Assembly (NCBI GenBank): GCA_024686085.1
Contig: JAIBDT010000032.1
Location: forward strand, 1-33,398
Origin: Loktanella sp.
Lineage (GTDB): Bacteria > Pseudomonadota > Alphaproteobacteria > Rhodobacterales > Rhodobacteraceae
Direction: 5' to 3'
DNA: 33,398 bases
The notes beneath the pieces were generated by a model. That model made no database searches, was not told where the DNA came from, and saw only the letters and a list, made by a program, of their open reading frames with translations. This document shows, piece after piece, positions 1 through 8,159 of this stretch (position 1 is its first letter; every line of letters begins with the position of its first letter). The position numbers were made by a program, and so were the translations under genes.

Positions 1-2
1 AT

Positions 3-41
3 CGCGTGATCGAGGCGCTGGAGGCGTCTGGCATCACCTAA
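3..41 (+). CDS. 3' end of an unidentified gene (partial)
   Basis: Frame 3 is open from the window edge to a TAA at 39-41 and encodes a 12-residue tail, RVIEALEASGIT. The next gene starts 25 bases later with its own ribosome binding site, so this is probably the last part of an upstream gene in the same operon as the PAP2-type protein. Too little is present to name a family. The short length means chance openness cannot be excluded. Confidence 0.5.
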   Translation, partial: RVIEALEASGIT

Positions 42-66
42 TTTTAAAACACAGGAGAAACTTACA

Positions 67-1164
67 ATGGGTGCATTTGGTGGAGCAGGCGGAGCTGGTG
101 GTGCTGGAGGCGCGGGGGGTGCCGGTGGCGCGGGTGGAGCAGGCGGTGCTGGAGCGTTCATAGGCATCGGATCTTTTTTAGGTGAAGGCGATCCGGGCGG
201 CTATGCGGGTACGACTACTTTAGGGCTTCAGACGACAGCCGACGGGCTGCGCCATTTGGCAGGCAATGATTCAACACCCGCTGCCCATAATTTGCCTTTT
301 GACGATCCAAGTAATCTGGACCGTTGGGCGGTTTGGGTTCGCGGATCACTTTATGTTTCTGACATTTTGCGCGATTTTTCATGGGAACCAAAGCCCAACC
401 AAGAGAAGGTTGTCCTAAATTTTGAGGGCAACAAGATGGTCGAACTTGTACGACCAAGCGCGAACCTGCTGGTCGAACAGTGTCAACTTGTCCGCGATTA
501 TGCGGATCTGCGTCCCGACCGTGGTGCCGAGATCACATCGCAGCTGGGATTTCCAACAGAATACTTCGCGATGATCCTTGGTCTCAATCAAGGCCAACAT
601 GCGAATACATTCGAGTTGATTATGGCCACGCAAGTTGCAGCGGCCCATGCGGCAATGATCGTGAAAAACGTTCTGGCCGTGCGTCGTCCGGACCAGATTG
701 ACGGCCGTATCTTGCCAATGATTCCGACGCCGGGTCACGGCAGTTTTCCGTCAGCTCACGCAACAGAAAGCTATGCTGCAATGACCGTCTTAGAGGCGGT
801 ATTAAAACAATGGGCAACGCTGAAAGATGACGCTCCGCGTGCCGCGATGTTGCGCGGTTTGGCAGAGCGCATTGCGGTGAACCGTACGGTTGCGGGGGTG
901 CATTTTCCGATTGATAGCTGGGCGGGTGCCGCCTTGGGTACGGCCGTTGGTCGTATGATTTTGGGCCGTTGTGGACTTGATGTCCCACGGCCGTCATCGA
1001 CCTATGCCCCTGTTAATCACGATTTCAACGATCACGACTTTAGTCTTGCCGCGACTGGATCCGGCATGACGACAGGCGCAGATTTTGGCGTAACGCCGTC
1101 TGATCTGTTCACCCGCCTTTGGGGCAAGGTCATGACCGAAGCTCAGACCGCAAGCGGGGCATAA
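67..1164 (+). CDS. PAP2 / vanadium-haloperoxidase-type protein with Gly-Gly-Ala repeat N-terminus
   Basis: 365 residues. The three signature motifs of the PAP2 acid phosphatase / vanadium chloroperoxidase superfamily are complete: K-X6-RP at K200-P208, PSAH at 228-231, and R-X5-H-X3-D with R273, H279 and D283. These residues bind phosphate or vanadate, so the protein is either a phosphatase or a vanadium-dependent haloperoxidase; the substrate cannot be read from sequence. Residues 5-28 are eight consecutive Gly-Gly-Ala triplets. No signal peptide or membrane segment is evident, unlike most membrane PAP2 enzymes, which favours the soluble haloperoxidase-like branch. The start is supported by AGGAG at 53-57. 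The stop lies 3 bases before the start of the S8 protease gene, so the two are very probably cotranscribed. The fold assignment is solid; the activity is open. Confidence 0.82.
   Translation: MGAFGGAGGAGGAGGAGGAGGAGGAGGAGAFIGIGSFLGEGDPGGYAGTTTLGLQTTADGLRHLAGNDSTPAAHNLPFDDPSNLDRWAVWVRGSLYVSDILRDFSWEPKPNQEKVVLNFEGNKMVELVRPSANLLVEQCQLVRDYADLRPDRGAEITSQLGFPTEYFAMILGLNQGQHANTFELIMATQVAAAHAAMIVKNVLAVRRPDQIDGRILPMIPTPGHGSFPSAHATESYAAMTVLEAVLKQWATLKDDAPRAAMLRGLAERIAVNRTVAGVHFPIDSWAGAALGTAVGRMILGRCGLDVPRPSSTYAPVNHDFNDHDFSLAATGSGMTTGADFGVTPSDLFTRLWGKVMTEAQTASGA
79..150 (+). repeat. Eight tandem 9-bp units encoding Gly-Gly-Ala
   Basis: Eight in-frame copies of a Gly-Gly-Ala codon triplet at the 5' end of the PAP2-type gene. 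All four glycine codons and all four alanine codons are used. The first two units (79-96) and the last two (133-150) are nearly identical, but the middle units differ synonymously. The protein repeat is therefore kept while the DNA repeat is blurred, which argues against a fresh slippage tract. Confidence 0.9.
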
Positions 1165-1167
1165 CAC

Positions 1168-3246
1168 ATGTTTGCCACACGTGCCGCCAATGAGGCGATT
1201 GACCGATACGCTGGTCCTTACGAGCGCTGGGTATTTGCCCCAGAATTAGGCCGTCCGTATGCGTTTCCCGCGATAGCACAGATTGCCTCGCAATATCACA
1301 CTGGGTTGTTGGAGGGCACAATGACATTACCGCAACGCGATGGCATGTCCACCCGCCTGCCCCCTTTGTGGAACGCCAGCGCACCGCGAAGGGTCACCCC
1401 TTTCGCATTCCACCGTGCCGCGACTGGTTCGGCGGATCATGATACCGATGTGGCAAACATGCTGTCGCAGATTCCCCATGAAGGCGGAATTACACCGCGC
1501 TTTCGTGTGAATTTCCCGATCGCACCCGCGGCTTGGGTCCCAACCTATGTTGATGACGGAGGCATGGATCATTGGCTTGCCCCGCAAACCCAGCCAAAGG
1601 CGATTGTTGCGGTCATTGATGATGCAATCCCGTTTGGGCATCGCGCATTTCATGACGCAAATGGCCAGTCTCGCATTAGTCATTGCTGGCTGCAATCTGC
1701 CGCCGCCGAAGGTACGGCAAGCGTGCCATTTGGCCGCGAGTGGACAAATGCCCAGATTGACGCATTGCGACGCGAAGTCGGAAATGACGATGCGCAATTC
1801 TACCGCAAAGCCAGTGCAGTTGATGCCGATCTATTCGAACTCGGCACACATATGCGGCGCGGTGCCATACATGGCGCACATATCTTAGGCACGGCCGCAG
1901 GAAATGCGTCGGTTTTCGCAAAACACCCGGTTGGCGATGATGTGCAGATCATTGCAGTGCAAATGCCCAATACAATTGCTTGGGATACGTCTGGGTTTGG
2001 GAAAGAGATGTATATGCTCTCTGCATTGCACTACATAATGAACCGTGCCGCGCAGATTGCGGCATATTATGCGGCTCCCGAACTGCCTCTGGTGATCAAT
2101 TTTTCTTACGGTTGGTCAGCAGGCAGACATGACGGTGCCTCGGAACTGGAAATCGCTATCCAAGACTTGCTAACCGCGCGCCAAGCCATTCAGCCAAAAA
2201 CCGCTTTGGTAATGCCGACGGGTAATACATTTTCAAACCAGATGCATGCACGATTGGAGGAAGCTGATTTCGACGCCACATCAACGAGCATCGGCTGGCA
2301 AATTCCGCCCGACGACCAAACGTCGAGTTACCTTGAAATCTGGTTTCCAGAAGGATTTGACCCGACAGGCGTTCAGGTCACGGTCACGCCACCTAAGGGC
2401 ACGCGATTTGATGTCGGCGGGTCGATCCCACTCAGCGCCGATCCGGGCCCTTTCAACGAAATTGATGAAGCAAGTGCCGGAGACCCTCGCCGCTTTACAG
2501 AAATCGAGATGGGCGGACAGAACATAGGGCAACTGTCTGCCGATAAGCATCTGAATAGCCGCTGGCGGGTCATGCTTGCGATTATTCCGACGACATACAC
2601 ACGCAAGCAAACACGGCGCGCACCTGTTGGATTATGGACGATAACGATCAATCGCCCTGCTGGAACCCATTTGGGAGATGACGCGATAACAGTCTGGGTG
2701 CAGCGCGATGACGACCCCACAAGTCTGCAAAGCAACGGACGTCAAAGCTATCTAGTCGACTTAAACCCATCCTCAGAGCCCGCACACCCTTTGCATCAGT
2801 TCCCCGATCGTATCGATAAGATTAGTGGCTATGGCGCACTGAATGCAGTTGCCAATGCCGACTTGACCGTGCGGGTCGCCGGATATGTCCTAAGCAGCAA
2901 ACGCCCGTCCAGCTATAGTTCGGCTGGCGGCGTTACGTCGGATGCAAAAAAATGGGGCGCACAGACAACGATATCAGCTGCCGCGGACATAAGTCCGCTT
3001 TTGCTTGGTGCGCCCTCTATTGGGACGATGTCAGGGTCTGGGTCGCGATTTATTGGGACAAGCGGAGCAGCACCCGCCGTTGCCCGACTGATGGTCATTA
3101 ACGCAGCCGCTGGTAGGGATTTAATGCACGGGATGAACCCGCCGCCATCAATTCCAGCGAGGGAACCGAAAGGGTCAGTAACCCAGTCAAGCTATTCCGC
3201 ATCAATGGGACCACTGATGGCGCCGCCAATTACCCATAGCGGATAA
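1168..3246 (+). CDS. S8 family (subtilisin-like) serine protease with large insertion
   Basis: 692 residues. The catalytic triad of peptidase family S8 is readable: Asp151 in VIDD, His235 in HGAH, Ser632 in GTSGAAP, with the oxyanion Asn353 in PTGN. The Asp motif is D-D-A, closer to the D-D-G of kexin-type members than to the D-T/S-G of subtilisin. Between Asn353 and Ser632 there are about 280 residues, against roughly 65 in subtilisin, so a whole extra domain is inserted there; residues about 370-560 look beta-rich. About 145 residues precede the catalytic Asp. No obvious signal peptide or lipobox is seen, so the cellular location is unclear. It follows the PAP2-type gene by 3 bases. The family call is firm; substrate and role are unknown. 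Confidence 0.88.
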   Translation: MFATRAANEAIDRYAGPYERWVFAPELGRPYAFPAIAQIASQYHTGLLEGTMTLPQRDGMSTRLPPLWNASAPRRVTPFAFHRAATGSADHDTDVANMLSQIPHEGGITPRFRVNFPIAPAAWVPTYVDDGGMDHWLAPQTQPKAIVAVIDDAIPFGHRAFHDANGQSRISHCWLQSAAAEGTASVPFGREWTNAQIDALRREVGNDDAQFYRKASAVDADLFELGTHMRRGAIHGAHILGTAAGNASVFAKHPVGDDVQIIAVQMPNTIAWDTSGFGKEMYMLSALHYIMNRAAQIAAYYAAPELPLVINFSYGWSAGRHDGASELEIAIQDLLTARQAIQPKTALVMPTGNTFSNQMHARLEEADFDATSTSIGWQIPPDDQTSSYLEIWFPEGFDPTGVQVTVTPPKGTRFDVGGSIPLSADPGPFNEIDEASAGDPRRFTEIEMGGQNIGQLSADKHLNSRWRVMLAIIPTTYTRKQTRRAPVGLWTITINRPAGTHLGDDAITVWVQRDDDPTSLQSNGRQSYLVDLNPSSEPAHPLHQFPDRIDKISGYGALNAVANADLTVRVAGYVLSSKRPSSYSSAGGVTSDAKKWGAQTTISAAADISPLLLGAPSIGTMSGSGSRFIGTSGAAPAVARLMVINAAAGRDLMHGMNPPPSIPAREPKGSVTQSSYSASMGPLMAPPITHSG

Positions 3247-3439
3247 AAAGCGTTTTTCTCAGCCCCAAACGAGAGGACGAGAGAACAAGACGAGATGACC
3301 ATAGAGAAGCGATCGGCATCGGTTAGGCTGCTCTCAGACGAGTTCTGATCTCGCGGACGCTCAATGATGCGGGTGCAGCGCGGCATGTTTCAAAATCTCA
3401 AGCCTAGCGCAGGAGCAAACTAAGCCCAGCAAACATCAC

Positions 3440-3465
3440 AATCCCGTCCAAATTTGGGCGGGATT
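3440..3465. promoter_or_regulatory. 26-bp palindrome between the protease gene and the next gene
   Basis: AATCCCG ... CGGGATT flanks the core CCAAATTTGG; the two arms match over 13 bp with one T-G pair. It lies 194 bases after the protease stop and 38 bases before the next start codon. A short T-rich stretch follows (CTTTT), so it could act as a terminator hairpin, but the absence of a natural loop fits an operator equally well. The rest of 3247-3503 shows no gene I can support. Confidence 0.5.
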
Positions 3466-3503
3466 ACTTTTCATACTGGCCTCATTGAAAAACTGAGGCT
3501 GCC

Positions 3504-4055
3504 ATGACTCTTCAAACAAATTCGAAAGCTGGGACCAATACTCCGATCGAGCTTCTAGATATGCTCGCGGATGATCCCACTGATATTATTGCATTTATAA
3601 CGCATTGCAGCGGCGACGACTTGCATTGCCTCAGATCTGTACATGGGGCTGCCGGAGAGGTCGAAGTCTTTGATGCGATTCTGAACCATCCAGACTGTGA
3701 TCGCGCAACAGCTTTGCAGATATTTGATGCATGCAACCCGCACTACTATGAAACTGAGTTAGCGAAAGGGCGTCCACTGGACAGCTATGACGACGAGGAA
3801 GATCAGGTTTTCATCGCCATTATCGACATCGCATATGAGGTATTACGCAGGCGGTCCGATTGGCGAGGTAAATTCACATGTGCCGCGCTTCGCGATTGGG
3901 CGAAATTTCCGCATACATCACCTACAAATTTCTCGCATTGGACCTTACCTGACGCCGCTATTGAACCCACAGAAGGCTTTTCGCCCATTAGCGCGATCGA
4001 GTATAAGTACTCGTCAATCCGGCTGAATCAATCGAGCGCGGCTCGCTTACAATAA
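3504..4055 (+). CDS. Hypothetical protein, possibly DUF4274
   Basis: 183 residues, acidic, no signal peptide or membrane segment. The stretch [18 protein letters not shown] (about residues 60-77) resembles the core of DUF4274, in which a histidine, a CD pair and TAL-x-IF recur; I give this from memory and moderate trust. Members of that domain family are often found as small stand-alone proteins of unknown function. The gene sits alone between the S8 protease operon and cmk, and its last 9 bases overlap the convergent cmk stop. No clear Shine-Dalgarno sequence precedes the ATG beyond a purine run. Confidence 0.6.
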   Translation: MTLQTNSKAGTNTPIELLDMLADDPTDIIAFITHCSGDDLHCLRSVHGAAGEVEVFDAILNHPDCDRATALQIFDACNPHYYETELAKGRPLDSYDDEEDQVFIAIIDIAYEVLRRRSDWRGKFTCAALRDWAKFPHTSPTNFSHWTLPDAAIEPTEGFSPISAIEYKYSSIRLNQSSAARLQ

Positions 4056-4655
4056 TTTAGATTGAACAAAGGCAATCGCAGCGGCCACAGCCTGTGCGAT
4101 TGTCATATCCGATGTGTCGATCAGATGCGCGTCTTTCGCTGCAACCAACGGCGCCGTTGCGCGTTCAGTATCGCGCTTGTCGCGTGCAATCACATCCGCA
4201 AAGACGTCTGCGGCGTTAACCTCCATTCCCTTGTCTTGTAGTTCTTTGAACCGCCTGTCAGCCCGACATTCCGCCGACGCCGTTACGAACAACTTGGCCT
4301 GAGCACGGGGACAAATCACGGTTCCAATATCACGCCCATCCAAAACGGCGCCGCCTTCACGCACTGCAAAATTTCGCTGGAATTCAGTCAAAGCGGCACG
4401 TACTTCTGGGTTTACAGCCACTTCGCTGGCCGCTTGCGCGACTGCAGGCGTGCGCAAAGCGTCGCTTTCGAGATCACCTGGGTCCAGTGAGAGAGCCGCC
4501 TCGACAGGAGATGCGCCAGCCAAAACCTTTGCCCCGACAGCGCGATAAAGCAACCCTGTATCCAGATGCGCAAATCCAAAATGCGCGGCAACTGCCTTGG
4601 AGATTGTCCCTTTCCCCGCGGCGGCTGGGCCATCAATTGCGACAGAAAAAATCAT
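4047..4655 (-). CDS. cmk: Cytidylate kinase
   Basis: 202 residues, the usual length for Cmk. It phosphorylates CMP and dCMP using ATP in pyrimidine nucleotide recycling in the cytoplasm. Visible: P-loop GPAAAGKGT (residues 9-17) with Lys15, the LDTG substrate-site motif near residue 32, and LDGRDIGT near the middle, all standard for the family. The start overlaps the aroA stop in an ATGA arrangement (4652-4655), so the pair is translationally coupled. In alphaproteobacteria rpsA usually follows cmk; here a convergent hypothetical gene follows instead. Confidence 0.97.
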   Translation of the reverse strand: MIFSVAIDGPAAAGKGTISKAVAAHFGFAHLDTGLLYRAVGAKVLAGASPVEAALSLDPGDLESDALRTPAVAQAASEVAVNPEVRAALTEFQRNFAVREGGAVLDGRDIGTVICPRAQAKLFVTASAECRADRRFKELQDKGMEVNAADVFADVIARDKRDTERATAPLVAAKDAHLIDTSDMTIAQAVAAAIAFVQSKLL

Positions 4656-6004
4656 GCGTTGTTGCGCACCAATTGTGCGCCAAGATCACCCATCAAGGTC
4701 TCAAAAATCGGGAACGAGGTAGAAATCGGGCTACCGTCATCAACGGTCATCGGCTTTTGCGTCGCCATTCCCATCACCATAAACGCCATTGCAATTCGGT
4801 GATCAAGAACAGATGCCACCGTGACGCCTCCAGGAACCTTGCCGTGCCCAAGGCCCGTCACTTTCCACCAGTCGTCACCCTCGTCAACGGTCACGCCCGC
4901 CGCCCGCAGCCCCTTGGCCATGGCGTCGATACGGTCCGATTCCTTAACGCGCAGCTCTTTAACGCCCTGCATGTCTGTCACACCTTGCGCAAACGACGCC
5001 ACAACTGACAGCACGGGATATTCGTCGATCATGCTTGCAGCGCGTGCAGGCGGCACCGCAATTCCCTTAAGGTCAGGCGAGAACTTTGCACGCAAATCGG
5101 CAACGGGTTCGCCGCCCTCTTCGCGCAAGTTTTCGTAAGTCAGATCAGCGCCCATTTCCTGCAAAGTCGCAAACAATCCTGCACGGGTTGGATTTAGGCC
5201 AATATTAGGGACCAAGACATCTGATCCAGGTGTGATGATTGCGGCACAAACAGGGAACGCAGCCGAGGACGGGTCACGTGGAACCACAATGTTTTGCGGC
5301 TTTAGCTCTGGTTGACCTGTCAGGGTAATTCGGCGGCCATCCGCCGTGTCTTCAACCGTGATCTCCGCACCAAAACCAGCAAGCATCCGTTCGGTGTGGT
5401 CGCGGGTCGCTTCTTTCTCGATTACAACAGTTTGGCCCGGAACATTCAGTCCAGCCAGCAGAACTGCGGACTTCACTTGGGCAGACGGCACGGGGGTTGT
5501 GTAGGCCACCGGAACAGGATCCGCTGCACCAACGAGGGTCATCGGCAAACGACCACCTGCACGTCCGACACTTTGCGTGCCAAACAAGGCAAGTGGGTCA
5601 GTCACGCGGCCCATCGGCCGTGAATTCAAAGAAGCGTCGCCAGTAAACGTGACCGTAATAGGTGTGGTCGCCATTGTGCCCATAATTAGGCGCACACCAG
5701 TGCCAGAATTTCCACAATCAATGACATTCTCGGGCTCAGAAAATCCGCCGACACCAACACCTTGCACAGTCCATTCACCACTTCCATGACTTTTCACTGT
5801 GGCTCCAAAGGCTTGCATCGCTTTGGCAGTATCCAGCACATCTTCGCCTTCTAACAGGCCGCTGATATGGGTCTCGCCGATGGCCATCGCACCCAAGATC
5901 AAAGAGCGATGCGATATCGATTTGTCTCCGGGCACGTTTGCAACACCCTTCAAGGGGCCACAAGGGCGGGACGTCATCGGAATTGGGGTGCCGTGGCCTG
6001 ACAT
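4652..6004 (-). CDS. aroA: 5-enolpyruvylshikimate-3-phosphate synthase (class II type)
   Basis: 450 residues. EPSP synthase joins phosphoenolpyruvate to shikimate 3-phosphate in aromatic amino-acid synthesis. GDKSISHRS (Lys28), [12 protein letters not shown], the RDHTE motif, and DEYP followed by KESDR are present. The RPMGR stretch and the overall pattern match the class II group, which includes the Agrobacterium CP4 enzyme. At the PEP-site loop the sequence reads NSGTG with Gly101, whereas CP4 has Ala at that place; Gly is the state seen in ordinary sensitive enzymes. The gene is translationally coupled to cmk downstream. The ATG at 6004 gives an N-terminus slightly longer than some homologues; an alternative start is Met10. 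Confidence 0.97.
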   Translation of the reverse strand: MSGHGTPIPMTSRPCGPLKGVANVPGDKSISHRSLILGAMAIGETHISGLLEGEDVLDTAKAMQAFGATVKSHGSGEWTVQGVGVGGFSEPENVIDCGNSGTGVRLIMGTMATTPITVTFTGDASLNSRPMGRVTDPLALFGTQSVGRAGGRLPMTLVGAADPVPVAYTTPVPSAQVKSAVLLAGLNVPGQTVVIEKEATRDHTERMLAGFGAEITVEDTADGRRITLTGQPELKPQNIVVPRDPSSAAFPVCAAIITPGSDVLVPNIGLNPTRAGLFATLQEMGADLTYENLREEGGEPVADLRAKFSPDLKGIAVPPARAASMIDEYPVLSVVASFAQGVTDMQGVKELRVKESDRIDAMAKGLRAAGVTVDEGDDWWKVTGLGHGKVPGGVTVASVLDHRIAMAFMVMGMATQKPMTVDDGSPISTSFPIFETLMGDLGAQLVRNNA

Positions 6005-6071
6005 GCGGATCTCACTTCTTGGACATTTCCAAAACGTGATAAACCACCATCGCGGCAGGGTCCATCGCCCC

Positions 6072-6100
6072 CGCCCCGCTTTGTCTTAAATACTCAAAAA
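6072..6100 (-). terminator. AT-rich gene-end motif after trmB
   Basis: Just after the trmB stop, the minus strand reads TTTTTGAGTATTTAAGACAAAG followed by a G-rich run, with only weak self-complementarity. A very similar string, GAGATATTTTTGATCAAAG, follows fabI at 22118-22136. I regard this as a recurrent Rhodobacteraceae intergenic motif found at gene ends; its role in termination is inference. Confidence 0.3.
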
Positions 6101-6106
6101 GACCGA

Positions 6107-6820
6107 TTACGGTCGGCGAAACGTGAGGTAATGCGGCGTGCGGCCCTCGCGTAACGCTTTTTGCTCATAGCGGGTCGACAACCAATCAGCCCAAGGATCG
6201 CGCCAGTCGGACGGCCCTTCAGCGAGCCATTGAAATCCTGCTTTCGGGACTTCCTCTAGGGTTTGTCGCACATAGTCTTTGATATCCGTAGCGACGCGCA
6301 ATTCTGCGTTGGGGGCCATGACCGCAAACAGCGGCAGCAAGTGTTCTTGCGTGACAAACCGGCGGCGGTGATGGCGCTTTTTTGGCCATGGATCAGGATA
6401 GTTCAGAAACACTTTTGTTAAAGTGCCCGCGGGCAGCACATCAAACAAATCACGTGCATCGCCAGGGTGGACTGCAAGGTTCGTCACTCCGGCTTTGCGG
6501 ATTTTACCCAATAACATCGCCACACCGTTCACAAACGGCTCGCACCCGATAATCCCGACGTCAGGATAACTTTTGGCCATGTGAACCAAATGCTCCCCAC
6601 CACCAAAACCGATTTCCAACCAAATTTCGCGTTTGCCAAAATAGTCTTCAACGTTGATCGGGTGGCGATCAGGGTTCACGCTCCAATCAATCGGACCAGG
6701 CGAAAGCCCAGCAAGATCATTCTCCAAATAGTCGTTTTGGGCAGGACGGATTGTCTTGCCACGAAAGCGACCATAGAAATTGCGCCATGGAGCGCCCGAA
6801 GGGTGTTTTTTGTCCATCAT
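6107..6820 (-). CDS. trmB: tRNA (guanine-46-N7)-methyltransferase
   Basis: 237 residues from the ATG at 6820. It places m7G at position 46 of tRNA using S-adenosylmethionine. The SAM-binding motif E-I-G-F-G-G-G is at residues 69-75, and the family hallmark YPDPWPKKRHHRRR at 141-154. The open frame continues upstream to a TTG at 6856, but the ATG pair at 6820/6817 agrees with the family N-terminus (PSGAPWRNFYGR). It lies 71 bases downstream of metK, which makes its cofactor; the adjacency is typical for the group. A GAAA-capped hairpin separates the two genes. Confidence 0.95.
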   Translation of the reverse strand: MMDKKHPSGAPWRNFYGRFRGKTIRPAQNDYLENDLAGLSPGPIDWSVNPDRHPINVEDYFGKREIWLEIGFGGGEHLVHMAKSYPDVGIIGCEPFVNGVAMLLGKIRKAGVTNLAVHPGDARDLFDVLPAGTLTKVFLNYPDPWPKKRHHRRRFVTQEHLLPLFAVMAPNAELRVATDIKDYVRQTLEEVPKAGFQWLAEGPSDWRDPWADWLSTRYEQKALREGRTPHYLTFRRP

Positions 6821-6867
6821 GTGCGGGCATGTAGCAAAGCCATGTCGGCAAAGCAACGGCCCTCATA

Positions 6868-6887
6868 GGATGGGTTTTCACCCATCC
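6868..6887 (-). terminator. Hairpin with GAAA tetraloop between metK and trmB
   Basis: On the minus strand GGATGGGT-GAAA-ACCCATCC forms a perfect 8-bp stem with a GNRA tetraloop, starting 4 bases after the metK stop. No T-run follows, so it is a weak intrinsic terminator at best. It could partly insulate trmB from metK or protect the metK transcript end. Confidence 0.5.
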
Positions 6888-6891
6888 CCAC

Positions 6892-8073
6892 CTAGATCGC
6901 AGCCTTCAGCGCGTCGATCAAATCAGTGCGTTCCCAACTGAAACCACCGTCCGCATCTGGTTCACGGCCAAAGTGACCGTATGCAGCGGTCCGCTCAAAA
7001 ATCGGCTTGTTTAGACCAAGGTGTTGACGGATACCGCGCGGGGTCAGGTCCATAACCGTGCCAATAGCGCGCTCAAGTGCGGCGGGATCAACATCAGCCG
7101 TGCCATGTAAATCTGCGTAAATTGACAACGGCTTTGCAACCCCAATCGCATAGGACAGCTGGATCGTGCAGCGATCTGCCATGCCTGAGGCAACAACGTT
7201 TTTCGCCAGATAGCGTGCCGCATAGGCAGCAGAGCGGTCCACTTTCGTCGGGTCTTTACCAGAGAAAGCACCACCTCCATGCGGGGCCGCACCACCGTAA
7301 GTATCAACAATAATCTTACGGCCAGTCAGGCCCGCGTCACCGTCAGGTCCACCAATCACAAAAATCCCTGTAGGGTTCACCCACCATTCGGTCGCGGGGG
7401 TAATCATACCATCGGGCAAGACTTCACGGATATATGGCTCGACAATATCGCGGATATCTCTGCTGGATTGAGTCTCAAGCGCGTGCTGTGTCGACAGAAC
7501 TATTGAGGTAACTTCGACAGGTTTTCCGTCAACATAGCGGAACGATAACTGGCTTTTTGCGTCTGGACGCAATGTCGGCTCGGTTCCGTCTTTACGAACT
7601 TCCGCTAAACGCTTGAGGATCGCATGCGAGTACTGGATCGGCGCGGGCATCAACTGTTCAGTTTCGGTCGTAGCGTAACCGAACATGATTCCTTGGTCTC
7701 CAGCGCCCTCTTCTTTGCCCTCAGCCGCATCAACGCCCTTGGCGATATGCGCGGATTGCGGGTGCAAGTAGTTTGAAATCTTGCAGGTTGCGTGGTGAAA
7801 TTTGTCTTGCTCGTACCCGATATCTTTTATGCACGCACGCGTGATATCTTCGACGCGGCCCATGTAGTCGTTCAGCATGTCTTTGTCTGACAGCCCGACC
7901 TCGCCACCGATCACAACACGGTTCGTTGTCGCAAAAGTTTCACATGCCACTCGCGCCTCTGGCTCTTGGGTCAAAAACGCGTCCAAAATCGCATCCGAAA
8001 TTCGGTCACAGACTTTATCAGGGTGTCCTTCGGAAACGGATTCCGAAGTAAAAACATAGTCTCTGCGTGTCAT
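6892..8073 (-). CDS. metK: S-adenosylmethionine synthase
   Basis: 393 residues. MetK makes S-adenosylmethionine from methionine and ATP. It begins [19 protein letters not shown], carrying the family N-terminal motif with the catalytic His. [12 protein letters not shown], the glycine-rich [14 protein letters not shown] and the C-terminal YGHFGRE segment are all in place. The frame is open to a further upstream TTG at 8103, but the ATG at 8073 is the right start: it has GGAG at 8081-8084 with 7-base spacing and the family N-terminus, and the upstream bases form a riboswitch. Expression is therefore likely shut down at translation when SAM or SAH is high. Confidence 0.98.
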   Translation of the reverse strand: MTRRDYVFTSESVSEGHPDKVCDRISDAILDAFLTQEPEARVACETFATTNRVVIGGEVGLSDKDMLNDYMGRVEDITRACIKDIGYEQDKFHHATCKISNYLHPQSAHIAKGVDAAEGKEEGAGDQGIMFGYATTETEQLMPAPIQYSHAILKRLAEVRKDGTEPTLRPDAKSQLSFRYVDGKPVEVTSIVLSTQHALETQSSRDIRDIVEPYIREVLPDGMITPATEWWVNPTGIFVIGGPDGDAGLTGRKIIVDTYGGAAPHGGGAFSGKDPTKVDRSAAYAARYLAKNVVASGMADRCTIQLSYAIGVAKPLSIYADLHGTADVDPAALERAIGTVMDLTPRGIRQHLGLNKPIFERTAAYGHFGREPDADGGFSWERTDLIDALKAAI

Positions 8074-8078
8074 GATAG

Positions 8079-8126
8079 TGCTCCATTCCATTAAGCCCGC
8101 CACGTCAGGAAGCCGTTGTGGCGGTG
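8079..8126 (-). promoter_or_regulatory. SAM/SAH riboswitch in the metK leader
   Basis: On the minus strand a 7-bp stem CCGCCAC / GTGGCGG (8118-8124 with 8097-8103) closes the loop AACGGCTTCCTGAC. It is followed by AATGGAATGGAGCA, which contains the metK ribosome binding site. The loop and the 3' segment match what I remember of the SAM/SAH riboswitch consensus: CACAACGGCUUCCUG, then GUG, then AUGGAGCA. In that family the loop CUUCC region pairs with the GGAG to form an H-type pseudoknot that hides the binding site when ligand is bound. It is known only from Rhodobacterales, almost always before metK. The match is direct; regulation here is by analogy. Confidence 0.92.
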
Positions 8127-8159
8127 ATTGTCCCCGCTTAGGGGTTCATTATTGTCTGG

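Noticed and set aside
3295-3348. Short ORF of 17 codons (ATG at 3295) in the gap after the protease gene
   Set aside because: Very short, no good binding site and no recognisable product; not distinguishable from chance.
6821-6856. Longer TrmB start at a TTG
   Set aside because: No binding site, and the ATG at 6820 matches the family N-terminus.
8074-8103. Longer MetK start at a TTG
   Set aside because: This stretch is the 3' part of the riboswitch and contains the ribosome binding site.
8132-8144. CCCC-GCTTA-GGGG hairpin between lnt and metK
   Set aside because: Only 4 bp and no T-run; too weak to call a terminator.
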